Shown here: positions 1 through 9,960 of the stretch, piece by piece | Layout: every line of letters starts with the position of its first letter | Numbering within the stretch: position 1 is the first letter of the stretch | From: Zantedeschia hybrid cultivar | Lineage: Eukaryota > Streptophyta > Magnoliopsida > Alismatales > Araceae | Direction of reading: 5' to 3' | Assembly: GCA_030544215.1 (NCBI GenBank) | Contig: JARZZO010000014.1 | Span: 33,509,734-33,573,733, forward strand | DNA: 64,000 nucleotides | The notes under the pieces: generated by a model | The model's input: the letters and a program-made list of their open reading frames with translations, nothing else | What the model was told of the DNA's origin: nothing | The model's database searches: none | Program-made: the position numbers and the translations under genes

Positions 1-428
1 TATTAAAAACTGCAAATGTAATTTATGTTAAAGTTAGAAACCAGTGGAGGAGCAAGAATATATCATCTTACATGGAAAGAGATTCATTAAAGTCTAAGTT
101 GTTGCTGAGACATTGTCGAGCATCCCCTAATTTTATACCTTCCACTCATTAGGAACAACAAATCTTATGTTAAACTTAGAAACAAAAGAAAGAGAAGGAA
201 TGTATCACCTAACGTGAAAGGAGATTTATCAAAGTTCGGGTTACTACTTAGATATTGTCGAACTATCCCCAATTTGAAGCTTCCTTCTTACTATGAACTA
301 CAAATCTTATGTTAAAGTTAGAAACCAGACGAGCAGAAATGTATCAACCTTACATGAAAGGAGACTCATTGAAGAACGATTTGCTGCTAAGATATCGTCA
401 AGCTGCCCCCAATTTGATGGCTCTAGCT
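1..428 (-). repeat. ~145-bp tandem repeat array, block 1
   Basis: About three diverged units of the window-wide ~140-150 bp repeat. Each unit reads, on the plus strand, a block like TTACCTGAAAGGAGATTCAT, then a stretch ending near CCCCAATTTGATGCC, then ACTACAAATCTTATGTTAAAG and AGAAACCAAAGGAGGAG. Read on the minus strand, the CAG|GTAAG-like junction, a CTAAC branch-point-like motif and TTTGTAG resemble an exon with a mini-intron, so the strand is given as minus. The block ends where a CGAG element inserts. The units look decayed and no full protein can be read across them. Confidence 0.75.
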
Positions 429-712
429 AGGGGTGGCCAGAATTGAGTCGAGCTAAGCTTCAACTTGCTCGTCCTGGACTGGACTAAGATTATTTGAGGT
501 TGAGCGGGAGCCCAAGCCTACCCCGAGCTCATTTTGCGGGCTTGAGCTCGGCTGGCCAAGAAAGGAACTCATCTCGAGCTTAGCTTCTTAGAACACTTTT
601 AACTTAGCCAATAAATTGAGTTCCCCCAGCCAGAAACAATCGAATCGCTAAGCTTGGGAAGGTGCAGCAAAGGGAGGCTTGAGAATTAAAGAGAAAGTGA
701 GGTGAAGTTTAT
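429..712 (+). mobile_element. CGAG hAT-like element, left-end fragment
   Basis: Starts with the terminal motif AGGGGTGGCC shared by the other CGAG copies and continues with the GCTCGAGC-rich subterminal region and the conserved GGGAAGGTGCAG...GGGAGGCTTGAGA stretch. It breaks off near 712, before the captured Agenet region. It is a truncated copy of the elements at 33.9, 36.0, 40.0 and 44.2 kb. It has no coding capacity. Confidence 0.65.
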
Positions 713-1560
713 ATAAAGTTTTTGTCGAGCTGCCTCCAATTGAATTGGTTTTAGAACTTGGTGACCCATGGCATTGGCTGCTAGAGGAGGAGGAAGGGAA
801 GGTTGCTAGCAAGGCAGTATCGGGTGGGTGTTGGAAGAGGTGTCCTTCACATGCTATTGCTCTGATAATAGCCATAGCTGCTGCTTTGATAGTCTGAAGC
901 ATCCGAAGGAAGGATCAGTTTGTCAAGGAAGAGGATGGATGGAAAAGAGTCATCGGTAAGAGATGGGAGTGGCAGAAGAGTTATAAGGCCAGATGTATCT
1001 CTGCTCTCGTGGGTAGAGAGTGCTGTATGAGGTGGCTGCAGAAGGGTCATTGGACCAACAAGTGGAGGGAGGCAATATAAAGTTGGCACTGTAATGGGAA
1101 ATGACACAGAATCTAGGCATGAAGTATCAGAGATGACAGTTAGATGGTTAAAAACAAACCAACCAGTGATGTTATGGATATATGAATATAAGGTACTGAG
1201 AAAAGAACTTGAACCAGAACAGTTCATGTTGTTTTTCAGGTTCCCAAGTTGGCGCCCAATCCCAAATTAGACAACCCTCCTTTGTGGCAAATGTTCCTTG
1301 ACGTTTTAGTCGGGTCTGGGCTATAACCAATAAATGAACCAATCTGTGGTGGTTACAATTAGTAGACATAAAAATAACGTACAACAATCCATCAGTATAC
1401 ATGTTCACATCCTACCAGACATTTGCTTATAGGTGTTTTTAAGGTAACTGATGCTATCCCCCTCAAAAGCGGTGCTCAAAAGACATGTTTGTTGAGTAGG
1501 GATACAAGTAGGTGTCAACCTGCAAGATGGGTTATGTAAAAAATCAAGAAGAGTTCAAGC
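713..1560. other. Unassigned stretch, no gene recognised
   Basis: The longest open frame is a minus-strand one at 847-1227 (126 codons, Ser/Pro/Leu-rich), followed by a shorter open stretch at 1172-1408. Neither shows a domain I recognise, and codon use gives no clear support. It could be a decayed linker of a Copia-type polyprotein or simply open by chance. Confidence 0.4.
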
Positions 1561-2440
1561 TAAAGACCATTTTAAAAGCTCAATTCTCATAACACCCTTT
1601 TGGAGAAGAAAGAAAACAGAGAAACATATCTAGAATGTTGTGGGTCAAAGAGGGAGATTTAAGTACCATAGTTTCATAAAATTTCAAATGTGAGAAGAAG
1701 TTTTGAAGTTCCGCTCCTTAAGGTCAGAAGATAAGGTGGAAATCTTGGATGAGATTATCCTATTTTATAAACAATTGTCCTCTAAAGAGAAAAGGTAAGT
1801 ATCCTAGATGGATAGACCCACAAGTTACCCAACTTACTACAAAGGAAATCTCCTTGTTACTGCAGGAAGTTAAAGTAGCAGTATTCAGCCTAGGAGAAGA
1901 GAAAGCCCCACATCCTGATTGCTATTCCACGATGTTTTTCCAAACTTTGTTAAAGTGGACATCATCAACTGTGTTAAAGAATTCCTAAATAAAGGCAGAG
2001 GGTGGCTGTGTGTTTGTGTGTCTGTGTGTACCTTAATCGAAACTTTTTATATTAATACCTAAAAAGGACAATGCCGAGGAATTATAAAATCATTGCCATG
2101 GTCCTTGCTGCAAGACTTGGTAAAGTAGTGGGGGGATAGTGGAGGAAAGCCCATCAGATTTTGTCAATGGCAGAGGACTCAAAGATGCTTTCCTCTGGCT
2201 CATGAAGTACTGTTTTCCCTCAGAAGACTGAGACTAGAATCGCATGTAAGTTGGATTTTAATAAGGCGTTTACAGAGAAAGAAATGATATCACCTTCAGG
2301 GGACTGCAAATCTTGTATAGAGAACATCTGCATTAAAGCAATCACCCTCCATGCTCATGGAGCATATATATTCTCTGGATGCATGCAGATAAGCGGAAGA
2401 AAACTTTGGACACTATCTGGTAAATTTTTATTTTGATTTC
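1561..2440 (+). pseudogene. L1-type LINE reverse transcriptase remnant
   Basis: Broken reading frames on the plus strand recall the N-terminal part of plant L1 ORF2 reverse transcriptase. A stretch near 1635 reads LWVKEGDLST, like the family's W-KEGD-NT motif. At 1749-1988 the open frame ends in EVKVAVFSLGEEKAPHPD, matching the E-----SL--KAPGPDG region. A downstream piece near 2065 gives LIPKKDNAE, and 2247-2270 gives KLDFNKAF, matching KLDF-KAYD. Frames change several times and stops are frequent. No endonuclease, no zf-RVT end and no poly-A tail are visible, so this is an internal decayed fragment with no function. Confidence 0.7.
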
Positions 2441-2558
2441 CACTATCTGCATAATGATTCTTTAGATAATCTAGTAACTTCTGTTGTGGTAAAGAATCTA
2501 CTCTCTTGCAACTGGTTGTACTACTTCTTTATTCTAAAATAAAATTGGTGGTACCAAC

Positions 2559-2600
<42 letters not shown>

Positions 2601-2601
2601 T
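2559..2601. repeat. (CT)n/(AT)n compound microsatellite
   Basis: A run of CT dinucleotides passes directly into a run of AT dinucleotides. Simple-sequence repeat. Confidence 0.95.
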
Positions 2602-2629
2602 TCAAGATCAGATGGTCATAAGGCTGTGT

Positions 2630-3430
2630 AGTTAAACCGCATGCACTATAGCAAAATGCATTCTAGCACTCATCTATGTGAGGCACGCTACTATGCGGCT
2701 GGCAGTTAAACAATACGGACTTTGGTGGTTTAAACCCCTTAGTTGGTGATGAAAACTAAAACCTCAAGGGATGGGAACCAACCCTAAGAGCTAATTGGAG
2801 CAATTTCCTATTTTTTGGTTATTTTTATAATTTATTAAAAATATTTTTACATGCACATGGTTCGACAAGTACGATTGAGTTTCATGGTCGGACATGATTA
2901 CACGGTAAAATTAAGCCCCAAGGAATGGAAACAACCCTGGCGGCGGATAATTGACTATTTAAAAATTTATGATTATTTTTTAAAAAACATGGAGATGAGG
3001 TGGATTAAGGTCATGCGGTCAAAATGCATGCGTTGTAGCAAATTGCATTCTAGAATTCATATATATAATATGCCCAAGGGCACATCTAACTTAAAGGCAC
3101 CCCACCTCGAAAGCCCCCCTCCCGATTTCCAAACAAAAGGAAAATCACCAAAAATTTTAAAATATTCAAATATTCCTATCTAGGTTGTTTACCACCCATT
3201 TGAGTTTAAACTTAATTGTAGTCGTCCAATCAAATGCGACGTCGTTTAGGGATCAAAACTAAAACCCCGGGGATGGGATCAACCATAAGGGCAAATATGA
3301 TGAATTTCCTATTTTTTGACTATTTTTCAGTATTTTTAGATCTTGATTTTTGATATATGCCTGATCGGACAGCTTTGGTTGATCGGCAAGGTCGGATGGT
3401 GAAAATTAAAGTCCCGGAAATTGAAGCAAC
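2630..3430. repeat. Diverged local repeat (about three units)
   Basis: A phrase like AAAACTAAAACC-GGGATGGGAACCAACCCTAAGGGC recurs near 2745, 2915, 3257 and 3395, with TTTCCTATTTTTTGACTATTT following two of the copies. The spacing is irregular. Motifs such as GCGGTCAAAATGCATGCG and TTGTAGCAAATTGCATTCTAG also recur (2640-2670 and 3015-3050). This may be part of an old LTR or a degenerate satellite; no coding frame is convincing. Confidence 0.5.
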
Positions 3431-3529
3431 CCTAAGGGCCCTGTTTAAATATTTAAGGTTTTGTCATTTTTTTTTAAACCAATAGGGAGGGTGGGTTTTC
3501 AAGGGGAGCACATTCTATCCTTTCCCATA

Positions 3530-3628
3530 CATACATACATACGTACGTACATATATATATATATATACATAAATAAATATATATATATATACATAAATAA
3601 ATAAATATATGTATATATATATAAATGC
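3530..3628. repeat. (CATA)n/(TA)n/(AAAT)n microsatellite
   Basis: Runs of CATA, CGTA, TA and ATAA form a ~100 bp simple repeat. The minus-strand open frame here (3474-3656) reads Tyr/Ile dipeptides only because of the repeat. Confidence 0.9.
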
Positions 3629-5669
3629 CCACCCTCAATCCGCCGAACACAAACAAAACCCAGAAATTACAGTATATACATATACATAATTATATAAACA
3701 GGACAATTTTATTCCATGAAAGTAACAAGAAAGTCTAATTAGTCAATCCCAAAAATGTCATTGGGGTTTACTTTTGTTCTGTTGAGAAATGTAATTATAC
3801 CACACGTTTTACCGCCCTCTTTGGCACGCACATTAGGAGCCATTTGTCACTTGATCAGAGAGCTCACCTAAATGCACTAACTGCAAAAGAAGTTATGTCA
3901 AAAGCAACTTTAATGAGAACCATATAATCAAGTAGTCCAACAGCTCTGCAGTAGCGTGGGCCAAAGAAAGTAGTTGTATGATAACATTCCACTTCTTTGT
4001 TTGATTAGCTTGGGGCTTATCTCAACATCCTTTCATTAATTCACCACATTTCTTACTTTTCTTCTGAGTTCAACACTCTAGCATATGTGACAGTTCTATC
4101 TCCATCCCATCTCCCTGGACCACCTGCACCTTCTAAGTAGTGGAGTTTTTGGCTTTGATGTTGCATGTCGGTACACCGGGAGATTTCAATTCGACGTATT
4201 TCCCCAAGTCGGCTACTTTCTTGGGCCTACACAGGCACCATAGCCTTTGCCAGTAGTCCCTAACTTTCTCATATTACTCACACATGTAGTCAAGGTAGTA
4301 CACCATCTCGAGGAACACCAGATTCACCAAAGAGTTGTCCATGGCCTATGGCAGCAGCGGCAGGGATCACCAGCAAACAATGATGGTGGAAAGAGAGTCG
4401 GTGGTCTAATGTATGCGACACATGAGGCGTTGTGGGTACTCTTTAAACCTGTGTGTTCATTACATTACATACATTCTATAGTAGAAATTAAAAATGAGGA
4501 GACAAAATCCAACAATCGGGGGTACCACCAAATGTCCAAAGGCAACAATCAAGGGGTACCATCAGATATCCAAAGGACTAAGAAATAAAGTGGGGCCGGG
4601 CAAATTTATTAGTTTCCCCTGAGCAATAAGCAGATCAACAGAACTCTTTCCACATGACACCTTTATGCTAGAATACAGGAGGGGAAAATGTTACAAACTC
4701 AAGCTTCTCTCTCTCTCTGTTTTTTCTATGACAGAACAGTTTCCGCTTAGGTTTCTGAACAATGACACAGTAAAAAGTTTGATGACACAAAGAAGAGATC
4801 AAGATTGAGATATCTCTCCCTTGGACATCTCCAAGTCACTAAAGTCACACTCCTAGCTTCAGACTTAACTGTCGTCAAATCAAGATTTCGGCCATACAAG
4901 CATTATTGTTAGGTTAGCTTAACTTGAGGTTAGGCTATGGATTAGGATCAGCTAAAACCTTACGAACTTGCACCGCATCAGATTATAATTCCAAGATCTC
5001 ACTAGGAGACTAAAAGCCACACAATCATAGAGATCCTAGCTACACCTATGCAATCAGTGGAATGGATTAAGGTCAGACATCACCGAGGGCTTAAGATGAG
5101 AATCTGCCGGTGAGCAGATCCAGAAGCTGTAATGGTTAAGCCAATATCTGGCAGGAGGAGGAGATCCATTGTGGATAGACTCCATATTTTCTAAGTGTTC
5201 TGTTGTAAGCATGGCTTGAAAAGCTCTCTTCCACTTCTGAATTTTTGTTTTCCCAGTTTCTTATTGTGATTATAATATCTTCATCTTGAATGTCTCCTAT
5301 CATTGATTGGTACACTTGTAGTAAAATCCAGTTTCTAAAACCAACATTTCAGGTATCCTTCTTGACTTGCTATGACAAGGAATGCACAGAAAATCTTGTA
5401 CACACAAGGTGACATAGAGAAAAACACATGGATCCCAGTCATTTCAGATTTTAGCATGCAAGATTTCTAACAAATACTCGAATAATCTGAAATCTGAAAC
5501 TCGGAATAGGTGCATGATCGGAGAAGGACAAGTCTTCTTATCCAAGTATACAATAAATGTTTGATCCAACTAGTAACAACTAAAACAAGTTAAAGATATA
5601 TGCTGATCATAGTTATCAATCCCATCCCGGCCTATGGCCCATTTTTCTACAAGGATGGCCCATTTTTCT
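3629..5669. other. No gene recognised
   Basis: AT-rich sequence of ~2 kb. A plus frame at 4247-4588 and a minus-strand reading across 4080-4340 are partly open but match nothing I recognise. There is no clear tandem structure apart from a short echo of GGGGTACCA near 4520 and 4555. No RNA gene or transposon end was identified. Confidence 0.5.
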
Positions 5670-6221
5670 AATTAGAAACTTAAAACCAAGAAAGTAGAAA
5701 TGTATTACCTTACTTGAAAGGAGATTCATCGAAGTCCGAGATGCTGCTGAGATTTTGCCAAGTTGCCCCAATTTAATGACCCAAGTACTCCCTAAAAGTA
5801 CAAATCTATTATAAGTTAAAGTTAGAAATCAAAGGAGCATGATGTATTACCTTATCTGAAAGGAGACTCATTGAAGTCTAAGTTGCTGCTGAGATATTGT
5901 TGAGCTGCCCTCAATTTGATGCCTCCAACAACTTACTAAAACCGACAAATTTTTTCTATGTTAAAATGAGAAACTTAAAGAGGAAGTAAGAATGTATCAT
6001 CTTACCTAAAAGGAGATTCTTCAAAGTCTGAGTTGCTGCTGAGATATTGTCGAGCTGCACCCAAATTAATGCCTCCTACATACTAGAAACTACAAATTTT
6101 ATGTTAAAAATAGAAACCAAAGGAGGAGCAGAAATGTATCACTTTACCTGAAAGGAGATTCATCGAAGAATGATTTGCTACTAAGATATTGTTAAGCGGC
6201 CCCCAAGTTTTACGACTCCAA
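5670..6221 (-). repeat. ~145-bp tandem repeat array, block 2
   Basis: Four units of the exon-like repeat, with TTACCTGAAAGGAGATTCATC near 6145 and related blocks near 5708, 5850 and 6003. The array is interrupted by a CGAG element at the same point of the unit (after GACTCCAAC) as in other blocks. Confidence 0.8.
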
Positions 6222-6795
6222 CTAGAGGTGGCTGCAAATCGAGCCTTCGAGCTTCAACTTGCTCGAGCTCGACTCAACGAAGATTATTCAAGATCGAGCT
6301 TGAGTCCGAGCCTACCATGAGCTCATTTTGTAGGCCCAAGCTCGGCTTGCCAAGAAAGGAACTCGTCTCGAGCTCAACACATTAGAACACTTTTAAGTTA
6401 ACTCAGCTAGAAATAGTCGAAACACTGGGCTTGGAAAGGTACAATAGAGGGAGGCTTAAGATTTAAAGATGAGGGTGAAGTTTTTGTAAAGTAATCGATG
6501 TTGGATTAAAAAGGCACAACTATGAATCCCGCCTGGGGGGAGTTGGCTCGAGCTCAGGTTGCCAGGAAAGTAACTCATCTCAGGCTCAACTCCTTAACAC
6601 ACTTTTAACTTAACTCAGCTAAATAAAATGAGTCTACCCAGCTAGAAATAGTCGAATTGCTGAGCTTGGAAAGGTACAGTAGAGGGAGGCTTGAGATTTA
6701 AAGAGAAAGTGGAGTGAAGTTTTGGAAAAGTAACCGATGTCGGACTAGAAAGGCACAATTGTAAATCCCAGTTGGGGGGAGACTTGGGTGGAGGG
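6222..6795 (+). mobile_element. CGAG hAT-like element, left-end fragment with internal duplication
   Basis: Begins ACTAGAGGTGGC and continues with GAGCTCGA-rich sequence. The stretch with AGCTCGGCTTGCCAAGAAAGG, the AGTCGAA-CTG block and the GAGGGAGGCTTGAGATTTAAAG block occurs twice (about 6330-6530 and 6550-6780), so this copy holds a ~220 bp duplication. It ends before any Agenet-derived sequence. Confidence 0.65.
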
Positions 6796-7483
6796 TCACC
6801 AACGTACTGCTGGCCGGCAATTACTTACTAAGAACCACAAATCTCATCTCTGCCACGGACAAGAAACAATGGTACTTCACCTTCAAGGAAATCTTAAAGA
6901 GTCTAGTCATATAGTGTGGTCGTAAAAGCTCATTACTATTTCACAAGGGTTACATGATAAGAATATATAAACATTGACAGTGTTCATCATTTCAAGACAA
7001 TTATTCTTTCACAAGGATAACAATTTATCAAAGAATTCTTTCTATAACTTAAGTTCTTAGAACTTTTCTTCATCTTGTTGATTCTTAAGTAGTGTATGTG
7101 TCTTACAATGCATCCTAAAGCCATGAGAATTACATTTTTAATCTTGCAAAATTATTTCTTTCCTTTACACAACCCAAACAAGCCTTCTTGCATTATATGT
7201 TCTAAACTCACAATATTTGTTCCCTATATTGTTAAACTATCACTTTGTTTTTATATTTGAATTTTAATCAAAGAATCTAATCACATATTAAATAAGGCCA
7301 ATGATGAAATGCTATTGCACAATAGTGTTCTAGTTTATTGCAAAATCAAAATCCAAATTAACGACAACATAATCCCCTAATCTTCCAACTAATTAGAAAC
7401 TCAACGAAAAGATGAGTAGGAATGTATCACCTTACATGAAAGCAGATTCATCGAAGTCTAAGTTGCTGCTGAGCTACTGTCAA
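6796..7483. repeat. Macro-unit segment plus one 145-bp unit
   Basis: This matches, by eye, the AT-rich block that recurs near 29, 33, 39, 43, 48, 52 and 61 kb: CATAAAGAGTCTAGTCATGT-like, GGCTTCAAAAGGG-like, CATTCTTTCATAAGGATAAC-like, then GAGAATTACAATTTTAATC. It leads into a single exon-like unit at 7381-7483 in which the telomere-bearing hAT derivative inserted. No coding frame. Confidence 0.7.
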
Positions 7484-7754
7484 GCCACCACCAAGGAATT
7501 CCGGATCGGATCGGGTCCCCGAATCGGGACCCGCCGATCCCGATCCGACTCGGATCGGATCGTCCGAGTCGGCCGATCCAGATGAAGTCTGGCCAGTCCG
7601 ACTCGGCCAGATTAAAAAATAATAAAAAATTAAAAAAAATCAGAAAAAATCAGAAAAAATCAGAAAAAAATAAAAATAAAATCAGAAAAAATTACATATA
7701 TATTATTCAATTTATATACAATAAGAATGAATGCAATTCATGTACATCCATAAA

Positions 7755-8142
7755 AAACCCTAAACCCTAAAACCCTAAAACCCTAAACCCTAAACCCTAA
7801 ACCCTAAACCCTAAACCCTAAACCCTAAACCCTAAAACCCTAAAGCCCTAAACCCTAAACCCTAAAACCCTAAAACCCTAAACCCTAAACCCTAACCCCT
7901 AACCCCTAACCCCTAACCCCTAAACCCTTAACCCTTAACCCTTAACCCTTAACCCTTAACCCTTAACCCTTAAACCCTAAACCATAAAACCCTAAAACCC
8001 TAAAACCCTAAACCCTAAACCCTAAACCCTAAAACCCTAAAACCCTAAACCCTAAACCCTAAACCCTAAACCCTAAAACCTAAACCCTAAACCCTAAACC
8101 CTAAACCTTAAAACCCTAAACCCCTAAACACTTAAACCTTAA
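7755..8142 (+). repeat. Interstitial telomere-like array (CCCTAAA variants)
   Basis: About 390 bp of CCCTAAA and close variants (CCCTAAAA, CCCCTAA, CCCTTAA), the plant telomere repeat read on its C-rich strand. Variants are clustered: a CCCCTAA run near 7890-7925 and a CCCTTAA run near 7925-7970, which suggests unit-by-unit local amplification. The array lies wholly inside a transposon with matching target duplications, so it is not a chromosome end. Confidence 0.93.
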
Positions 8143-8150
8143 GGGGGGGA

Positions 8151-8241
8151 CCGAAATCGGCCCGAACCGGACCAGATCGGGTCCGGACCGGCCGATCTGG
8201 CCGGTCCGGACCCGATCTGGTCCGGTTCGGGCCGATTTCGG
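8151..8241. repeat. Perfect 43-bp palindrome, 5-bp loop
   Basis: Bases 8151-8193 are the exact reverse complement of 8199-8241, separated by GATCT. The arms are GC-rich and built from CGGCCCGAACCGG and GATCGGGTCCGG blocks. A shorter imperfect version lies at 52685-52770 in the 5.3 kb relative. It may be a subterminal transposase binding region or a hairpin former. Confidence 0.92.
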
Positions 8242-8381
8242 CCGGTTTTTTTTTTTTTTTTTTCAAATCGGTGGGGGGGAACAGTGAAATCCCCCCCGAA
8301 TCGGATCGGAACCCGCCGATCCCGATCCGAATCGGCCGATTCGGATCGGAATCGGCCGATTCCGCAATCCATGGCCACCAC

Positions 8382-9249
8382 CAATATGATCCATCGAACT
8401 GCTTGCTAAGAATCACAAATTTTATCATGTTAAAACCAATAGCACGATGCTTCTCCCGCAAGGAAACCATAAAGGGTCTTCGTTATGTAATGAGGCTAAG
8501 AACTATAAATCTTATCATGTCTAACCCCACTTTCCAAGAAAACAATAAAAAGTGAATCTCTACTGATGATATCCTCAAATAGTTTGAATATGGAAGAGAA
8601 ACATGTTCAGATCTAGAAATAGGCAAAGGCAAGGAAAATCTTCCCAAAAACTCAAATGCATAATTGCTCAAAAGGAATTAGAAAGACAACTTCTGACGAT
8701 ATTTTAGAAAGCATACAATGTAGGTTTACTTAACATTTCCATTCAACTAAAAAGAGCTTCAAGTAATATTGTTGGAAGGGATGACTAATCAAAATTTTCT
8801 TATCCCTTCAAGGTTTCTGTCAGTTTAGTGTTTAAGAACACAATTTCTAACCTGCATGCACAAGAGAAAATCCCTAAAGCTTGTTTGTTCAATAGTATGT
8901 GTCCAGGAAGGTGTTCAAAATAGTCATTAATTGATAATCTGATGTAGTGATGAAAAATGTTTAGACGCATGGAGTTGTGGTCAGACAACAGCCATGGCTT
9001 TCTAAATAAGAAATGCTACTAACTAGAACCAAAAAATAAAAAAATAAAAATAAAATAGGGTTTAAATCTCAATAGTTGTCTGACCTAAAGTTTTGCCCTC
9101 GAGGACAACTATTGCATGTCTATGGAAATCATGTATAAGTCCTCTACGGGAACTCATTATCCACATCAGTATTCTCCTGGCAACCGCCATAGAATTCTGT
9201 AATCCGGAAGTGATGGTAGATGAGAATAGAATTGTTGAGGAGGGTCGTA
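8382..9249. other. Resumed array unit and AT-rich sequence, no gene
   Basis: The first ~150 bp continue the repeat unit broken by the hAT insertion and pass into macro-unit-like sequence (GATGCTTCTCCCGCAAGG, ACCATAAAGGGTC). The rest is AT-rich with only short open frames. The minus frame at 9062-9268 runs into the TRIM LTR and has no recognisable domain. Confidence 0.5.
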
Positions 9250-9960
9250 TGTGGGGATAGTCCCACATCGCTTATCTAGGGTGTGCTTCATATGTTTAAA
9301 AGATCATGGGCCTTAAAAGTTCAACGCCAGGGCTTTGAGGTTTTTAGATGGTATCAGAGTTATGGACTATGGACCGCCCCAATGTTTCCACCTCGTCTCC
9401 ATTCAATTCCACGGCCCATCTCGGCTATAAGGTGGAGGTGTTGAGGATGGCCATATGTGGGAATAGTTGGTTATCTAGGATGTACTCCATATATTTAAAA
9501 GATAATGGCCGTAAAACTTCAACGCCATGGTTTTGAGATTTCTAAATGGTATTAGAGCCTAGGTTATGAATCGAGCAGCACACCTAGTATTTGTAGTCTA
9601 CGTGACAGAGCCTAAAATCGGCTCGTATGTGAGGGGGTATGTTAGAATAGTCCCGCATTGGAAAAGGGACAAAAGAAACAATATTTAATATACACGGTGC
9701 CTACTCCACACAATGCTTTAAGCTTTTGAGTTGGATGGCCCAATAATTTCAATATGGTATCAGAGCAGGATTTGTGTCTTGGGTATCACACGTCTGACCA
9801 TGGGGTCTAATGCCTACGTGTCATTACTTAATGTCAGCCTGCATGTGCGGAGGCATGTAGGGGATAATCCAACATCGGATATTCCATGGAATCACCCATC
9901 TATATAATGATATGGCCCATTCAACTCAACGACTAGGTTTTGAGTTCAACATTGAGTGGG
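9250..9960 (+). mobile_element. Cluster of four TRIM LTRs with Met-tRNA primer sites
   Basis: Four ~100-115 bp related blocks lie in direct orientation, starting at 9250 (TGTGGGGATAGTCCCACATC), 9456, 9640 (TGTTAGAATAGTCCCGCATT) and 9856. Three are followed by a primer-binding motif: TGGTATCAGAG at 9349, TGGTATTAGAGCC at 9548 and TGGTATCAGAGC at 9755, complementary to initiator tRNA-Met. A GTGAGGGGG purine tract precedes the third LTR. Very short LTRs plus this PBS and ~80-110 bp interiors are the TRIM layout; four LTRs in a row suggest recombination or tandem insertion. No protein is encoded, so movement would depend on Copia enzymes in trans. Confidence 0.8.

Larger units (their letters stand above)
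7492..8373 (-). mobile_element. 882-bp non-autonomous hAT element carrying telomere-like repeats
   Basis: The ends are CAAGGAATTCCGGATCGG on the left and, reverse-complemented, CATGGATTGCGGAATCGG on the right. They are flanked by an identical 8 bp target duplication, GCCACCAC, at 7484-7491 and 8374-8381; 8 bp is the hAT length. The left ~250 bp is the reverse complement of the 3' end of the 5.3 kb element at 52.6-57.8 kb (same ATACATGTACATGAATTGC-like and AAAAATCAG-rich text), and the right part is its 5' end. It is therefore an internal-deletion derivative of that family, in opposite orientation, with a telomere-like array in the deleted centre. It has no transposase. Confidence 0.88.

Noticed and set aside
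847..1227. 126-codon minus-strand ORF as a gene
   Set aside because: No domain, no start context and no conserved copy; kept only as an unassigned stretch.
2851..3183. 110-codon ORF
   Set aside because: It spans units of a diverged repeat and shows no protein-like pattern.
7755..8142. True chromosome end or subtelomere
   Set aside because: The array is inside a transposon with matching 8 bp target duplications and ordinary repeat array on both sides.
8132..8555. Open frames across the end of the 882-bp element
   Set aside because: They translate GATCGG palindromes and a poly-T run; the frames on opposite strands mirror each other.
9349..9766. tRNA-Met gene fragments
   Set aside because: Only the 10-13 bp primer-complementary motif is present after each LTR; no tRNA fold.
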